Shown here: positions 26,115 to 34,636 of the stretch, piece by piece
Position numbering within the stretch: the first letter of the stretch is position 1
Layout of the letters: the number at the start of each line of letters is the position of its first letter
From: Symbiobacterium thermophilum
Lineage (GTDB): Bacteria; Bacillota; Sulfobacillia; DYFQ01
Assembly (NCBI GenBank): GCA_020725105.1
Contig: DYFQ01000009.1
Coordinates: 1 to 64,000 of the forward strand
Reading direction: 5' to 3'
Length of the DNA stretch: 64,000 bases
Position numbers and translations under genes: made by a program
Notes under the pieces: model-generated
What the model was told of the DNA's origin: nothing
The model's input: the letters and a program-made list of their open reading frames with translations, nothing else
The model's database searches: none

Positions 26115-26558
26115 ATGGCGCGGGTCAGCTTCATCAACGGGCCCAACCTGAACCTCCTGGGGACCCGGGAACCGGAAATCTACGGCCGGGCCACCCTGGA
26201 GGACATCCAGCGGGAGCTTGAACAGGCCGCCCGGGAGGCCGGCGTGGAGGTGGACTTCTTCCAGTCCAACCACGAGGGGGAGATCATCGACGCCATCCAC
26301 CGCTGTCGCGGGCGCGCGGACGCGATCGTCATCAACCCGGGGGCCTTCAGCCACACCAGCCTGGCCATCCGGGACGCCATCAGCGGGGTCGGCATTCCCG
26401 CCATCGAGGTTCACCTGTCGAATCCCCAGGCCCGGGAGAAGTTCCGCCACCGGTCGGTGCTGGCGGCCGTGTGCCGGGGAACCATCGCCGGCTTCGGGCC
26501 CTTCAGCTACCGGTTGGGACTGCAGGCCGCCATCCACCTGGCGCGACAGAAGAGTTGA
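26115..26558 (+). CDS. aroQ: 3-dehydroquinate dehydratase, type II
   Basis: This 147-residue dodecameric enzyme dehydrates 3-dehydroquinate to 3-dehydroshikimate in aromatic amino acid synthesis. FINGPNLNLLGTREPEIYG, the catalytic Tyr in that segment, FQSNHEGEIIDAIH and INPGAFSHTSLAIRDAI are all visible, as is EVHLSNPQAREKFRHRS. It heads the aroQ-pepQ-efp run that is conserved in many Firmicutes upstream of spoIIIA. Confidence 0.95.
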   Translation: MARVSFINGPNLNLLGTREPEIYGRATLEDIQRELEQAAREAGVEVDFFQSNHEGEIIDAIHRCRGRADAIVINPGAFSHTSLAIRDAISGVGIPAIEVHLSNPQAREKFRHRSVLAAVCRGTIAGFGPFSYRLGLQAAIHLARQKS

Positions 26559-26606
26559 TCCCCGGATGGCGGTGGCAGGAGTCGTCGTTGAACGGGGGCT
26601 AGCCTT

Positions 26607-27719
26607 TTGAACGCTGCAACGGGAACGACTGTGGCCGCCGGGGTGCCGGGGCGCCTGAGGAGGCTGCGGGAAGGACTGGCCGAGGCCGGCGAGGACGCCG
26701 CCTGGCTCATCAGCAAGCCCGAGAACCGGCGCTACCTCTCGGGTTTCACCGGCTCCGCGGGGTTGCTGGTCATCTCCCGGGACGCGGCCTGCCTGGTGAC
26801 GGACTTCCGCTACGTGGAACAGGCCCAGGCGGAGGCGCCGGAGTACCGCGTGGTCCGCCACGGCCACCCGGTGTCCGAGGCCCTCAAACCGCTCCTTGAG
26901 GAACTCGGCATCCGGCGCCTCATGGTGGAGCAGGACCACCTGACCGTCGGCCGGTTCGAGGAGTTCCGCGAGCAACTGGCCCCCGTGGTCCTGGAGCCCC
27001 GTGCCCCCGCCGCCGACCGGCTCCGGGGGGTCAAGGACGCGGCCGAGATCGCGCTCATCCGGGAGGCGGCGGCCATCGCCACCCGGGCCCTCGCACAGGT
27101 CGTGCCCGCCGTCCGGCCCGGCGCCCGGGAGCGGGACGTGGCGCTGGAACTCGAGTTTGCCATCCGCCGGTTGGGGGCCGACGCGTCGGCCTTTCCCGCC
27201 ATCGTGGCCTCGGGCCCCCGATCGGCCCTGCCCCACGGCGCGGCCTCGGACAGGGTCATCCGCCCCGGCGAATTCGTGACCCTGGACTTCGGCGCGGCCT
27301 GCCGGGGCTACCATTCAGACATCACCCGGACCTTCCTGACGGGCGAGCCCACCGCCCGCCAGCGGGAGGTGTACGAGGCGGTGCTCCGGGCCCAGCGGGC
27401 GGCGCTGGAGGCCGTGGTCCCGGGACGGACCACCCGGGAGGTTGACGCGGTGGCCCGCGAGGCCCTGACCGGGGCCGGCCTGGGCGAGTACTTCGGCCAC
27501 GGCCTGGGCCACGGGGTCGGACTGGCCGTCCACGAGTTCCCGTCGCTCTCGCCGTCCGCCGAGGAGGTGGTCCTGGAAGCCGGGATGGTGGTCACGGTGG
27601 AGCCCGGCGCGTACCTCCCCGGGGAGGGCGGCGTGCGCGTCGAAGACCTGGTGGTGGTGACGGAGACGGGGGCCGAGGTCCTGACGGACTTCCCGAAGGA
27701 GCTCACGGTGCTGGCCTAG
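26607..27719 (+). CDS. Xaa-Pro peptidase, M24B family
   Basis: This 370-residue metallopeptidase has a creatinase-like N-terminal domain ([20 protein letters not shown]) and a pita-bread catalytic domain. The metal ligands are visible: Asp in [20 protein letters not shown] (two), His in [15 protein letters not shown], and Glu in [10 protein letters not shown] and [15 protein letters not shown]. It cleaves peptides at proline. Its constant neighbour EF-P helps ribosomes past polyproline, a known gene pairing. The TTG start follows a GGGGG stretch by about ten bases and is somewhat uncertain. Confidence 0.92.
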   Translation: MNAATGTTVAAGVPGRLRRLREGLAEAGEDAAWLISKPENRRYLSGFTGSAGLLVISRDAACLVTDFRYVEQAQAEAPEYRVVRHGHPVSEALKPLLEELGIRRLMVEQDHLTVGRFEEFREQLAPVVLEPRAPAADRLRGVKDAAEIALIREAAAIATRALAQVVPAVRPGARERDVALELEFAIRRLGADASAFPAIVASGPRSALPHGAASDRVIRPGEFVTLDFGAACRGYHSDITRTFLTGEPTARQREVYEAVLRAQRAALEAVVPGRTTREVDAVAREALTGAGLGEYFGHGLGHGVGLAVHEFPSLSPSAEEVVLEAGMVVTVEPGAYLPGEGGVRVEDLVVVTETGAEVLTDFPKELTVLA

Positions 27720-27825
27720 CCGGCATGCCGGGGCTCGCTCGGGCCGGGCGGCAGGTGCCGCCTGCGGCCGGAGCGAATTGCGGCCGTCGGTTCCGACGGC
27801 GGTGTCGAATCGGGGGGAAACTGGC

Positions 27826-28386
27826 GTGTCCATCTCCAGCAACGACCTGCGGACCGGGATCACCATCGAACTGGACGGTGAGATCTGGTCGGTGGTCGAG
27901 TTCATGCACGTGAAGCCCGGCAAGGGCTCGGCGTTTGTCCGGACCAGGCTCAGGAACATCAGGACGGGCAACGTCCGCGACATGACCTTCCGGGCGGGGG
28001 AGAAGCTCACCCGGGCCATCCTGGACACCCGGCTGGTCCAGTACCTTTACGAATCCGACGGGCTTTACACGTTCATGGACCAGGAGACTTACGACCAGTA
28101 CACCCTCGGTCGGGACCAGCTGGGGGACGACGTCCTCTACCTGAAGGAAGGCATGGAGTTGCACGTCCGGTTCTACCAGGGCAAGGTGGTCGGCGTGGAA
28201 CTGCCCAACTCCGTCGTGCTGGAGATCGTCGATACCGAGCCCGGGGTCCGCGGCGACACCGCCGCCGGCGGGACCAAGCCCGCCCGGCTGGAGACCGGCC
28301 TGGTGGTCCAGGTGCCGCTCTTCGTGGAGGCCGGCGAGAAGGTGGAGGTGGACACCAGGACCGGCCAGTACCTGGGCCGGGCCTAG
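27826..28386 (+). CDS. efp: Translation elongation factor P
   Basis: This 186-residue, three-domain tRNA-shaped protein rescues ribosomes stalled on proline runs. SISSNDLRTGITIELDGEIW, EFMHVKPGKGSAFVRTRLRN with the loop lysine at the tip, FMDQETYDQYTL, and a C-terminal FVEAGEKVEVDTRTGQYLGRA are typical. The GTG follows GGGGGGAAA by seven bases. The frame is open to 27778, but that part is not conserved-looking. Confidence 0.95.
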   Translation: MSISSNDLRTGITIELDGEIWSVVEFMHVKPGKGSAFVRTRLRNIRTGNVRDMTFRAGEKLTRAILDTRLVQYLYESDGLYTFMDQETYDQYTLGRDQLGDDVLYLKEGMELHVRFYQGKVVGVELPNSVVLEIVDTEPGVRGDTAAGGTKPARLETGLVVQVPLFVEAGEKVEVDTRTGQYLGRA

Positions 28387-28391
28387 CAGCC

Positions 28392-29201
28392 ATGAAGATA
28401 TTCATCTCGATGGACATGGAAGGCGTCGCCGGCGTGGTGGCCTGGAACCAGGTGGACTCGAAGGACCCCGAGTACCAGACGGCCCGGACGTTGATGATCG
28501 CCGAGGCCAACGCCGCGGTGGAGGGGGCCCTGGAGGGCGGGGCCAGCGAGGTCGTGGTCAACGACTCCCACGGCGGGATGAGAAACCTGCTCCTCGACAA
28601 ACTGCACCCCAGGGCTCGACTGATCAGCGGCAGCCTGAAACCACAGGGCATGGTGGCCGGGCTGGACGCGTCGTTCGCGGCCTGCTTCTTCGTGGGCTAC
28701 CACAGCCGGGCCGGCAACTTCGGCGTGCTCTCCCACACCTGGTCGGGCTCGGCCACGTCGGTCCGGGTGGGCGATCGCGAGTTCAGCGAGGCGGCGCTAA
28801 ACGCGACCGTGGCCGGGCACTACGGGGTACCGGTGGCGCTGGTGACGGGGGACGACCGGTGCGTGGCAGAAGCCCGCGAGTACTTCGGCGACATCGAGAC
28901 GGTAACCGTCAAGCGGGCGCTGAGCCGGTATGGCGCCGAGAACCTTCCCCACGCCGAGGCCTGCGCCCTGATCCGCCGGGCCGCGGCCCGGGCCGCCGCG
29001 GGGACACTCGCGCCCTTCCGGCCCGCCCCGCCGCTCAGGCTGGAGATCGACTTCCGCATTCCGGCCATGGCCGACGCCGCGGCGACCATGCCCGGGGCCG
29101 AGCGGGCGGGGGGTCTGACCGTTGCCTACACGGCCCGGGACGGACTCGAACTCTACCGGGCCTTCGCCGCTCTCATGGACATTGCCTCCACCGAGAGCTA
29201 G
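28392..29201 (+). CDS. dppA: D-aminopeptidase DppA-like, M55 family
   Basis: This 269-residue zinc peptidase removes N-terminal D-amino acids and forms a decamer in relatives. The metal-binding region MKIFISMDMEGVAGVVAWNQ (Asp8, Glu10), SEVVVNDSHGGMRN, GYHSRAGNFGVLSHTWSG and EAALNATVAGHYGVPVALVTGDD match the family. It starts five bases after efp, so it extends that operon. A role in using D-amino acids from peptidoglycan is likely, but the substrate is not known here. Confidence 0.92.
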   Translation: MKIFISMDMEGVAGVVAWNQVDSKDPEYQTARTLMIAEANAAVEGALEGGASEVVVNDSHGGMRNLLLDKLHPRARLISGSLKPQGMVAGLDASFAACFFVGYHSRAGNFGVLSHTWSGSATSVRVGDREFSEAALNATVAGHYGVPVALVTGDDRCVAEAREYFGDIETVTVKRALSRYGAENLPHAEACALIRRAAARAAAGTLAPFRPAPPLRLEIDFRIPAMADAAATMPGAERAGGLTVAYTARDGLELYRAFAALMDIASTES

Positions 29202-29245
29202 CCGCGAGCTTTCCGCCGCCGGCGCCGACGGTGGCGTGCCCCGTC

Positions 29246-30784
29246 CTACCGGCCCGGTAGCCGGACGACGAACACGGTGTGGCCCTCGTCGTCCAGGCGG
29301 GCGTCGACGGCCGCCCACCGGCCGTCCGGCGAAATCACGGGCGGACTGGACAGCCGGCCCGGCAGCGGGATCTCGACCACCTCACCGGGGCCGTCCACCG
29401 CCAGCAATCGCGCGTCCTGGCAGGGGGCCGCCCCCGGCGGCTCGGCCAGAACCACCAGCGTTTCCCCGGCCCAGGTCGCGGTGTGGGGCCAGACCCCCTC
29501 GAGCGGCACCAGCCGTCCCTTCTCCGGGTCGAACAGGGCGGCGGGCCTCGAGCAGCCGCTGGCGTCGGCCGCCTCTCTGGTGAGCAACAGCCGGCCGCCC
29601 GCCGAGATCGAGGCCGGCAGCCAGCCGGCCGCTGCCTCGCCCAGGGACACTGCCCGGCCCGAGGCACCGAGCGCCACCAGTTCGTGCGGCTCGGCGACAG
29701 CGCGGTAGAAGCCCGGTGGCACCGACCTGGGCGACCAGGTACCTACCGCCACGAACAGTCTGGCCGAGTCGGCGGCCCACACGGGCAAGCCGAGCACCCG
29801 GCGCCCCCGTGGCTCGTACGAGACCTCCCGTCCGGTTTCCACGTCAAGGACCCTCAGTTCGCTCCCGGCCGGGTAGGGGAACACGGCCTCGTCGTCAAGG
29901 TGCAGTTCATCCAGGGGAATCACCAGGTAGGCCACGTTCCGCCCGTCCGGTGACCAGGTCGGAAGCACGCCGGCTTCCTCGCGGCGCACCGTGTGGCGGA
30001 CGGAGCCGTCGGCGGCGACCACCTTGAACCAGGGGTGGTGGCTCGGGTCCTCGACGGCCAGGAGGTGCCGGCCGTCCGGTGCCCACCGGACGCCGAGACC
30101 AAGGTAGGGGAATTCATAAGCGGGCAGCTCCGGCCGAGCCACGGCCGGTTTCCACACCCCGACCGGCACCTGGGTGGTGGAGCCGTCAAAGCCGAAGAGG
30201 AGCAGCCACCGGCCATCGGGCGACGGGCTGAACCGGCCGGCTTCGCCGACCAGCACCGGCGCTTCGCTTTGCGGATAGGCCCAGACCTCGCGTTCGTGGT
30301 AACGGTGGACGATCAGGCCGGACCAGCCGGGGACCACCGCGACCTGGCTGAAGGAACCAGGACCCGTTCGTACCGCGACCGGCTCCAGCTGCGCCGCCCC
30401 CGCTTCCGGGCCGCGCCAGCGAAAGACGCCTTCGAGTTCCCCGAACCGGCCCGTCACCAGCAGGCTCCGGTCATGCCAGGCCAGGTACAGCACGGAGTCG
30501 AACGAACCCAACCGGAAGCCGTCGCCCCGGGCGCCGCTTTTGGCCAGCGCCTCAACTTCCAGGCGCTCGGCGGGAAAGCCGGGAGGAAGCCGGTATGCAT
30601 CGCCAGCGGGCTGCTCGCGGCCGGCGCCTTCGCCGCTCGAAAGCGGCGTTTGGGCAGGTGGCTCCGCCTGAACGGGCTGCGGTTCCGGCGGCGCGGAACC
30701 GCCGGGGCCCGCAGGCGGTGCCGGCCGGCAGGCCGCCAGCCCCAGCGCCAGGAAAACCACGACAACCACGACGACTAGCTTCAA
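29246..30784 (-). CDS. TolB/WD40-like beta-propeller lipoprotein
   Basis: This 512-residue protein begins with a TTG, preceded by GAGGCGG, and a signal peptide of valines and leucines ending in the lipobox LAAC. A Pro/Glu-rich linker (about 20-70) leads to a propeller with repeated SPDGRWLLLF, APDGRHLLAV, SPDGRNVAYL and SPDGRWAAVD blades. This places it on the outer face of the membrane. The function is unknown. It converges on dppA and is divergent from the next gene. Confidence 0.8.
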   Translation of the reverse strand: MKLVVVVVVVFLALGLAACRPAPPAGPGGSAPPEPQPVQAEPPAQTPLSSGEGAGREQPAGDAYRLPPGFPAERLEVEALAKSGARGDGFRLGSFDSVLYLAWHDRSLLVTGRFGELEGVFRWRGPEAGAAQLEPVAVRTGPGSFSQVAVVPGWSGLIVHRYHEREVWAYPQSEAPVLVGEAGRFSPSPDGRWLLLFGFDGSTTQVPVGVWKPAVARPELPAYEFPYLGLGVRWAPDGRHLLAVEDPSHHPWFKVVAADGSVRHTVRREEAGVLPTWSPDGRNVAYLVIPLDELHLDDEAVFPYPAGSELRVLDVETGREVSYEPRGRRVLGLPVWAADSARLFVAVGTWSPRSVPPGFYRAVAEPHELVALGASGRAVSLGEAAAGWLPASISAGGRLLLTREAADASGCSRPAALFDPEKGRLVPLEGVWPHTATWAGETLVVLAEPPGAAPCQDARLLAVDGPGEVVEIPLPGRLSSPPVISPDGRWAAVDARLDDEGHTVFVVRLPGR

Positions 30785-31018
30785 GCGGACCGCCTCGTCT
30801 CGGACGCGGACCTTGCCGGCCGCGGCGGAAAGCGCCCACGTGTTGGCGCTCCTGACATTGGGACGCTCCGCAGGCGGCACCGGTTCCCCTCAGCGCTGCC
30901 GGCCAGGAGCGGGCGGCCGCCCGGCATCTGTCAATATGGCTGGGTTGCTCGCCGGGCATGCTATGGTTCGAAAGCGCAGCTTGACCAGGGTCTTGCCCCC
31001 TCGAGGAGGGTTGGCCGC

Positions 31019-31477
31019 ATGCCGGACGATCTGAGACAGCAGGTATCGTACCTTGCCGGCCTGGCCGAAGGCTCGGAACTGAAGGACCGGGAGACCGGCA
31101 AGGTCATCACCGGGATTCTGGACGTCCTGGGCCGCATGGCCGGGGCGGTGGAGCAAATCCGCGCGGAGCACGCCGAACTGGAGGCGTACGTCGACTGCCT
31201 GGATCTCGACGTGGCGGACCTGGAAAGCGAGATCTGGGGCGAGATCGACGCGGCGGAGGAAGTCGAGGCCGGGTTCCTGGACGTGGTCTGCCCCGAGTGT
31301 GGCGAGCGCGTGTACTTCGACAACGACCTGTTCGAGGAGGACGAACCCCTCTCGCTGGTGTGTCCCAACTGTGGCGCCACCATTTACCAGGAACTCGCCG
31401 GCCGGGTGGAGGTGATCGACGAGCCGCGCGAAGGCCAGCCGCGCGAGGGTCGGGCGGCCCCGCCCCCCGCCCAATAG
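31019..31477 (+). CDS. CD1247-type protein with coiled coil and zinc ribbon
   Basis: This 152-residue acidic protein starts MPDDLRQQVSYLAGLAEGSEL, as in the Clostridial CD1247 N-terminal domain family, followed by an acidic coiled coil (about 40-85). The C-terminal zinc ribbon is CPECGERVYFDNDLF...CPNCG. Members of this family commonly sit between efp and spoIIIA genes in spore formers, as here. Its function is not known. A TGCTATGGT extended -10-like element (30958-30966) lies about 55 bases upstream. Confidence 0.8.
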   Translation: MPDDLRQQVSYLAGLAEGSELKDRETGKVITGILDVLGRMAGAVEQIRAEHAELEAYVDCLDLDVADLESEIWGEIDAAEEVEAGFLDVVCPECGERVYFDNDLFEEDEPLSLVCPNCGATIYQELAGRVEVIDEPREGQPREGRAAPPPAQ

Positions 31478-31541
31478 GCCACCTGGGCCTTCCTTCCATG
31501 GTCCGGCCACTGTAGGCTGGAACCAGAGGGGAGGGGGCCCG

Positions 31542-31994
31542 ATGCGCGTTCTGGTGGCGACGGACGGGTCGGAGTCGGCACGCCGGGCGGTGGAGTTCAC
31601 CTCGCGGCTGGTGCGCCCCTGGGAGGGCCTGGAGGTCATCATCCTCCACGTGGTGCGTCCGTTCGGAACCTGGTGGGTGGAACCGAACCCGGCCGTCCCG
31701 CATCCCAAGGGTATCGACCTGGCCATGGAGGCGTACGAACGGGACGTCAGGGAGCGCGGAGCACAGGTGCTGGCACAGGCGGCCGAGACGTTCGAGGCGA
31801 GCGGGGCCAAGGTCGAGTCGGTCCTCGGCCGCGGCGACGCCGCCACCGAGATCCTGGCGCTGGCAGAGGAGCGAAAGGTCGATCTGATCGTGATGGGCTC
31901 GCGGGGGCTCGGCGCCTTCCAGCGGGTCATCCTGGGCAGCGTCAGCCTCCGGGTGATGCAAGCGGCCAAGTGCCCGGTGCTGGTGGTGAAGTAG
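31542..31994 (+). CDS. Universal stress protein UspA family
   Basis: This 150-residue protein has a single Usp domain starting MRVLVATDGSESARRAVEFT and ending with the ATP-binding motif MGSRGLGAFQRVILGSVSLRVMQAAKCPVLVVK (G-2x-G-9x-G-S/T). It therefore probably binds ATP and acts as a dimer under stress. The ATG has a GGGGAGGGGG site. It stands alone between two unrelated genes. Confidence 0.9.
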   Translation: MRVLVATDGSESARRAVEFTSRLVRPWEGLEVIILHVVRPFGTWWVEPNPAVPHPKGIDLAMEAYERDVRERGAQVLAQAAETFEASGAKVESVLGRGDAATEILALAEERKVDLIVMGSRGLGAFQRVILGSVSLRVMQAAKCPVLVVK

Positions 31995-32015
31995 CCGGCG
32001 GTTAAGAGCCCACCC

Positions 32016-32495
32016 CTACCTGAATAACTCGAGCAGCGCCCGGATCTTTTCAGCGGCCAGGAAGTAGGTCCGGTGTTCGAACCGCAGAAAGTCGTGGTGC
32101 ACGTACACCGTCAGCGGCTCGCCGCGCCTGGACGTGAAGCGAAGCTCGCCCGCGATGCCACCCCCGGTTTCCCGTTCGGGCAGCTCGTCGGCCTCGTAGA
32201 CGGCCTCGGCAAGAATACCGTAGAGCCGTTCCGCCTTTTCCCGCGCCAGGACCCTCTGGGCGCCGGTAATATCGGTCAACGTGACGGTTTCGGCATTCGC
32301 CAGTCTCTCGACGGGAAACCGTCCCGCGGCGTCCGGGCCGCGCCCGCCGGACCCGTTGATCGCCCGCCACGCCAGGGCCGCGACGACGACGACGGCCGTG
32401 ACGGCCAGTATCGGCAGACCACGCCTGTTGCCCACGACCTGTCCCCCAACCAACCCGCCTGAGTTGCGAGCCAGCCGGTCCTCCTCGGCCTTCAT
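32016..32495 (-). CDS. Membrane-anchored hypothetical protein
   Basis: This 159-residue protein has one N-terminal membrane helix (LPILAVTAVVVVAALAW) and an extracytoplasmic alpha/beta domain (VTLTDITGAQRVLAREKAER and RREPLTVYVHHDFLRFEHRT-like strands). I do not recognise the family. A shrunken copy of its gene lies about 400-800 bases upstream on the same strand, so this piece of DNA has been duplicated and rearranged. Confidence 0.65.
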   Translation of the reverse strand: MKAEEDRLARNSGGLVGGQVVGNRRGLPILAVTAVVVVAALAWRAINGSGGRGPDAAGRFPVERLANAETVTLTDITGAQRVLAREKAERLYGILAEAVYEADELPERETGGGIAGELRFTSRRGEPLTVYVHHDFLRFEHRTYFLAAEKIRALLELFR

Positions 32496-32521
32496 CGGCC
32501 CGCAGCTCGTCAGACCGCTGG

Positions 32522-32880
32522 CTAGCGCGCCAACCAGCCCCCGTCGACGACCAGCGCGGAGCCCGTAATGTAGCTGGCCTCGTCACTGGCCAGAAAGAGG
32601 ATGGCCGCCGCGACCTCCTCCGGCCGGCCCACTCGCCCCATAGGCACTTCCTCCTCCGTCGCCCGGAGAGCCGCCGCCGGATCGGGCGCGCCGGCCAGTG
32701 CCCGCTGCAGCAGCGGCGTCTCCACGGGACCGGGGCAAACGCAGTTCACCCGATCACTTGCCGGCAGACAGCCTCAACAGCCGCAGCGTCCGAGACGTCC
32801 ACCAGATACATCTCGGCGCGGCCTCCGGCTCCCCGGACGGTGTCGCGCACTTGCATCAGGGCGGCTTGTTGAAGGTCCAG
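32522..32880 (-). pseudogene. Short-chain dehydrogenase (SDR) remnant, two joined fragments
   Basis: The upstream piece reads AALMQVRDTVRGAGGRAEMY and on to [18 protein letters not shown], the second Rossmann strand region of an SDR. At 32749 the frame shifts and jumps to [14 protein letters not shown]...[20 protein letters not shown] and [14 protein letters not shown], the SDR C-terminus. The N-terminal TGxxxGIG motif and the catalytic Ser-Tyr-Lys region are missing. The ATG at 32749 could express only a 75-residue tail. This is gene debris, not an enzyme. Confidence 0.8.
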
Positions 32881-32890
32881 GAGCGCGGCG

Positions 32891-33018
32891 ATAGACGGCC
32901 TCGGCAAGCATGCCGTAGAGCCGTTCCGCCTTTTCCGGCGCCAGGACCCTCTGGGCTTTGGCCAGTACCGGCAGACCGCACCTGTTGCCCGCGACCTGTC
33001 GCCCAACCAACCCGCCTG
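32891..33018 (-). pseudogene. Internally deleted copy of the adjacent hypothetical membrane-protein gene
   Basis: Bases 32960-33018 match the start region of the gene at 32016-32495 (GGLVGGQVVGNRRGLPILA becomes GGLVGRQVAGNRCGLPVLA). Bases 32891-32956 match its middle (AQRVLAREKAERLYGILAEA becomes AQRVLAPEKAERLYGMLAEA). The parts between, including the rest of the membrane helix, are gone, and the copy is fused directly to the SDR remnant. Matches are about 90 percent by eye. Confidence 0.8.
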
Positions 33019-33066
33019 AATGCTTGTCACTCTTCCAGACGGAGCCAGCCGGCGGGCAGTTCCCGC

Positions 33067-34455
33067 TTACAACGTCTCCCCCAGCGCGTCAAGGTACGCG
33101 CAGTAGGCTTCAAGGCCGCGGTCAAGAGACTCCAGCCTGAAGAACTCGTCAGGCGCGTGGAAGTTCTCGTCGGGCGAGGCGAAACCGAAGCCGACGGTGT
33201 ACGCGCCCAGCTCCCGCAGGAAGAGGGGAATGACCGGCACCGTGCCGCCGGTGCGGGCGTAGTAGGGCTCCTTGCCGTAGACCCTGGTCAGCACGGCGTG
33301 GGCCGCGCGGTTGCCGGGGTGGTCGGCCGGCATCAAGTACGGCCAGGAGTTGCCCGGCGGCCTGGTCACGGTCACCTTCACGCCGGGCGGCCGATGCCTT
33401 TCCACGTGAGCCGTGAGGAGCCGCACGATCTCCCGCGGGTCCTGGTCGGGCACGAGCCGGCAGGTGAGCTTGGCGTGGGCCTCGTTGGGCAGGACCGTCT
33501 TGATGCCCGCCCCCTGGAAGCCGCCCCAGAGGCCGTTGAACTCCAGCGTTGGCCGGGCCCACAGCCGTTCGACCGGGGTGTACTCGGGTTCGCCCACCAG
33601 CGTGTCAACCCCCAGTTCCGCCGCATAGGCCGCTTCATCGAAGGGCACCTCCGCCATCCGGCGCCGGTCCTCGGGGCTGAGCGGCCGTACCTGGTCGTAA
33701 AAGCCCTCCACCGCGACGCGCCCGGCCCCGCCGCCTGGCCGCCGCTGGTGCATGGAGGCCAGGATTTCCACCAGTGACGTAAGGGCGTTGGGCACCGCCC
33801 CCCCGAAGAGACCCGAGTGCAGGTCCGACCGGGCGCCCTTGACCTCGATCTCGATGGCCGCCAGGCCCTTCAGGCCGATCAGCAGTTGGGGCTGGTCGGG
33901 CGCCCAGAGAAAGCTGTCGGACGAGATCACCAGGTCGGCCGCCAGGAGGTCGCGGTGTTCGGCCACGAACGCTGGAAGCTGAGGGCTGCCGATCTCCTCC
34001 TGTCCTTCGAAGAAGAACTTCACGTTGAGCGGCAACCCTCCGGTCACCCGGAGCATGGCTTCAACGGCCAGGATGGGGACGAGCATGTTCCCTTTGTTGT
34101 CCGACGCGCCCCGGGCGTACACCCGCCCGTCGCGGATGGCAGGCTCGAAGGGGGGCGTCGTCCACAGCTCAACCGGGTCGGCCGGCTGGGTGTCGAAGTG
34201 GCCGTAGACCAGCACGGTAGGTTTGCCCGGCGCCTGCAGCCACTCACCGTATACCACCGGGTGGCCGCCGGTCGGCATCACCCGGACCCCCGAAACCCCG
34301 GCCCGGTCCAGCCTGGCCGCGGTCCACTCGGCCGCCTGCTGAACGTCGGCGGCGTGCTGGGGCAGGGCGCTGACGCTGGGGATGCGCAGAAAGGCCAGGA
34401 GTTCCTCGATGTGGCGCCGGCGTTCAGCCGCGAAGTAGTCGGCATACCGGCTCAT
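33067..34455 (-). CDS. M20-family dipeptidase
   Basis: This 462-residue zinc peptidase starts MSRYADYFAAERRRHIEELL, with the ATG after GGGAGGGAT. The metal site is visible: VLVYGHFDTQPAD (His, Asp), ARGASDNKGNM (Asp), FFEGQEEIGSP (catalytic Glu pair) and the C-terminal FASPDENFHAPDEFF (His). A lid domain occupies about residues 190-330. It is the PepV/CNDP-like branch of M20 and should cleave dipeptides. It follows the GTPase gene on the same strand. Confidence 0.92.
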   Translation of the reverse strand: MSRYADYFAAERRRHIEELLAFLRIPSVSALPQHAADVQQAAEWTAARLDRAGVSGVRVMPTGGHPVVYGEWLQAPGKPTVLVYGHFDTQPADPVELWTTPPFEPAIRDGRVYARGASDNKGNMLVPILAVEAMLRVTGGLPLNVKFFFEGQEEIGSPQLPAFVAEHRDLLAADLVISSDSFLWAPDQPQLLIGLKGLAAIEIEVKGARSDLHSGLFGGAVPNALTSLVEILASMHQRRPGGGAGRVAVEGFYDQVRPLSPEDRRRMAEVPFDEAAYAAELGVDTLVGEPEYTPVERLWARPTLEFNGLWGGFQGAGIKTVLPNEAHAKLTCRLVPDQDPREIVRLLTAHVERHRPPGVKVTVTRPPGNSWPYLMPADHPGNRAAHAVLTRVYGKEPYYARTGGTVPVIPLFLRELGAYTVGFGFASPDENFHAPDEFFRLESLDRGLEAYCAYLDALGETL

Positions 34456-34459
34456 GCCG

Positions 34460-34621
34460 TTATCCCTCCCGCGGGTCAGGGTGCGACGGCGCAAGCTTCG
34501 CGGCGGCCCACCCCGGGTTCCTCCGGGCAATGAGTTCGTCCCAGCCCCGCATGCCGCGCAGCCCCACCGGGTCCGGCGCGCGGGCCAGGCGGCAGTGATG
34601 GACCGCGTCCGGCTCTCTCAC
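34460..34621 (-). CDS. Possible 53-residue protein between GTPase and dipeptidase genes
   Basis: A short frame from a GTG reads MREPDAVHHCRLARAPDPVG and contains GMRGWDELIARRNPGW. It lies 12 bases past the GTPase stop in the same frame and ends four bases before the dipeptidase start. It fills the gap neatly and its sequence is not just Arg/Pro, but it has no clear ribosome site and no family I know. Confidence 0.25.
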   Translation of the reverse strand: MREPDAVHHCRLARAPDPVGLRGMRGWDELIARRNPGWAAAKLAPSHPDPREG

Positions 34622-34636
34622 GGCGAACGTGGCCGG

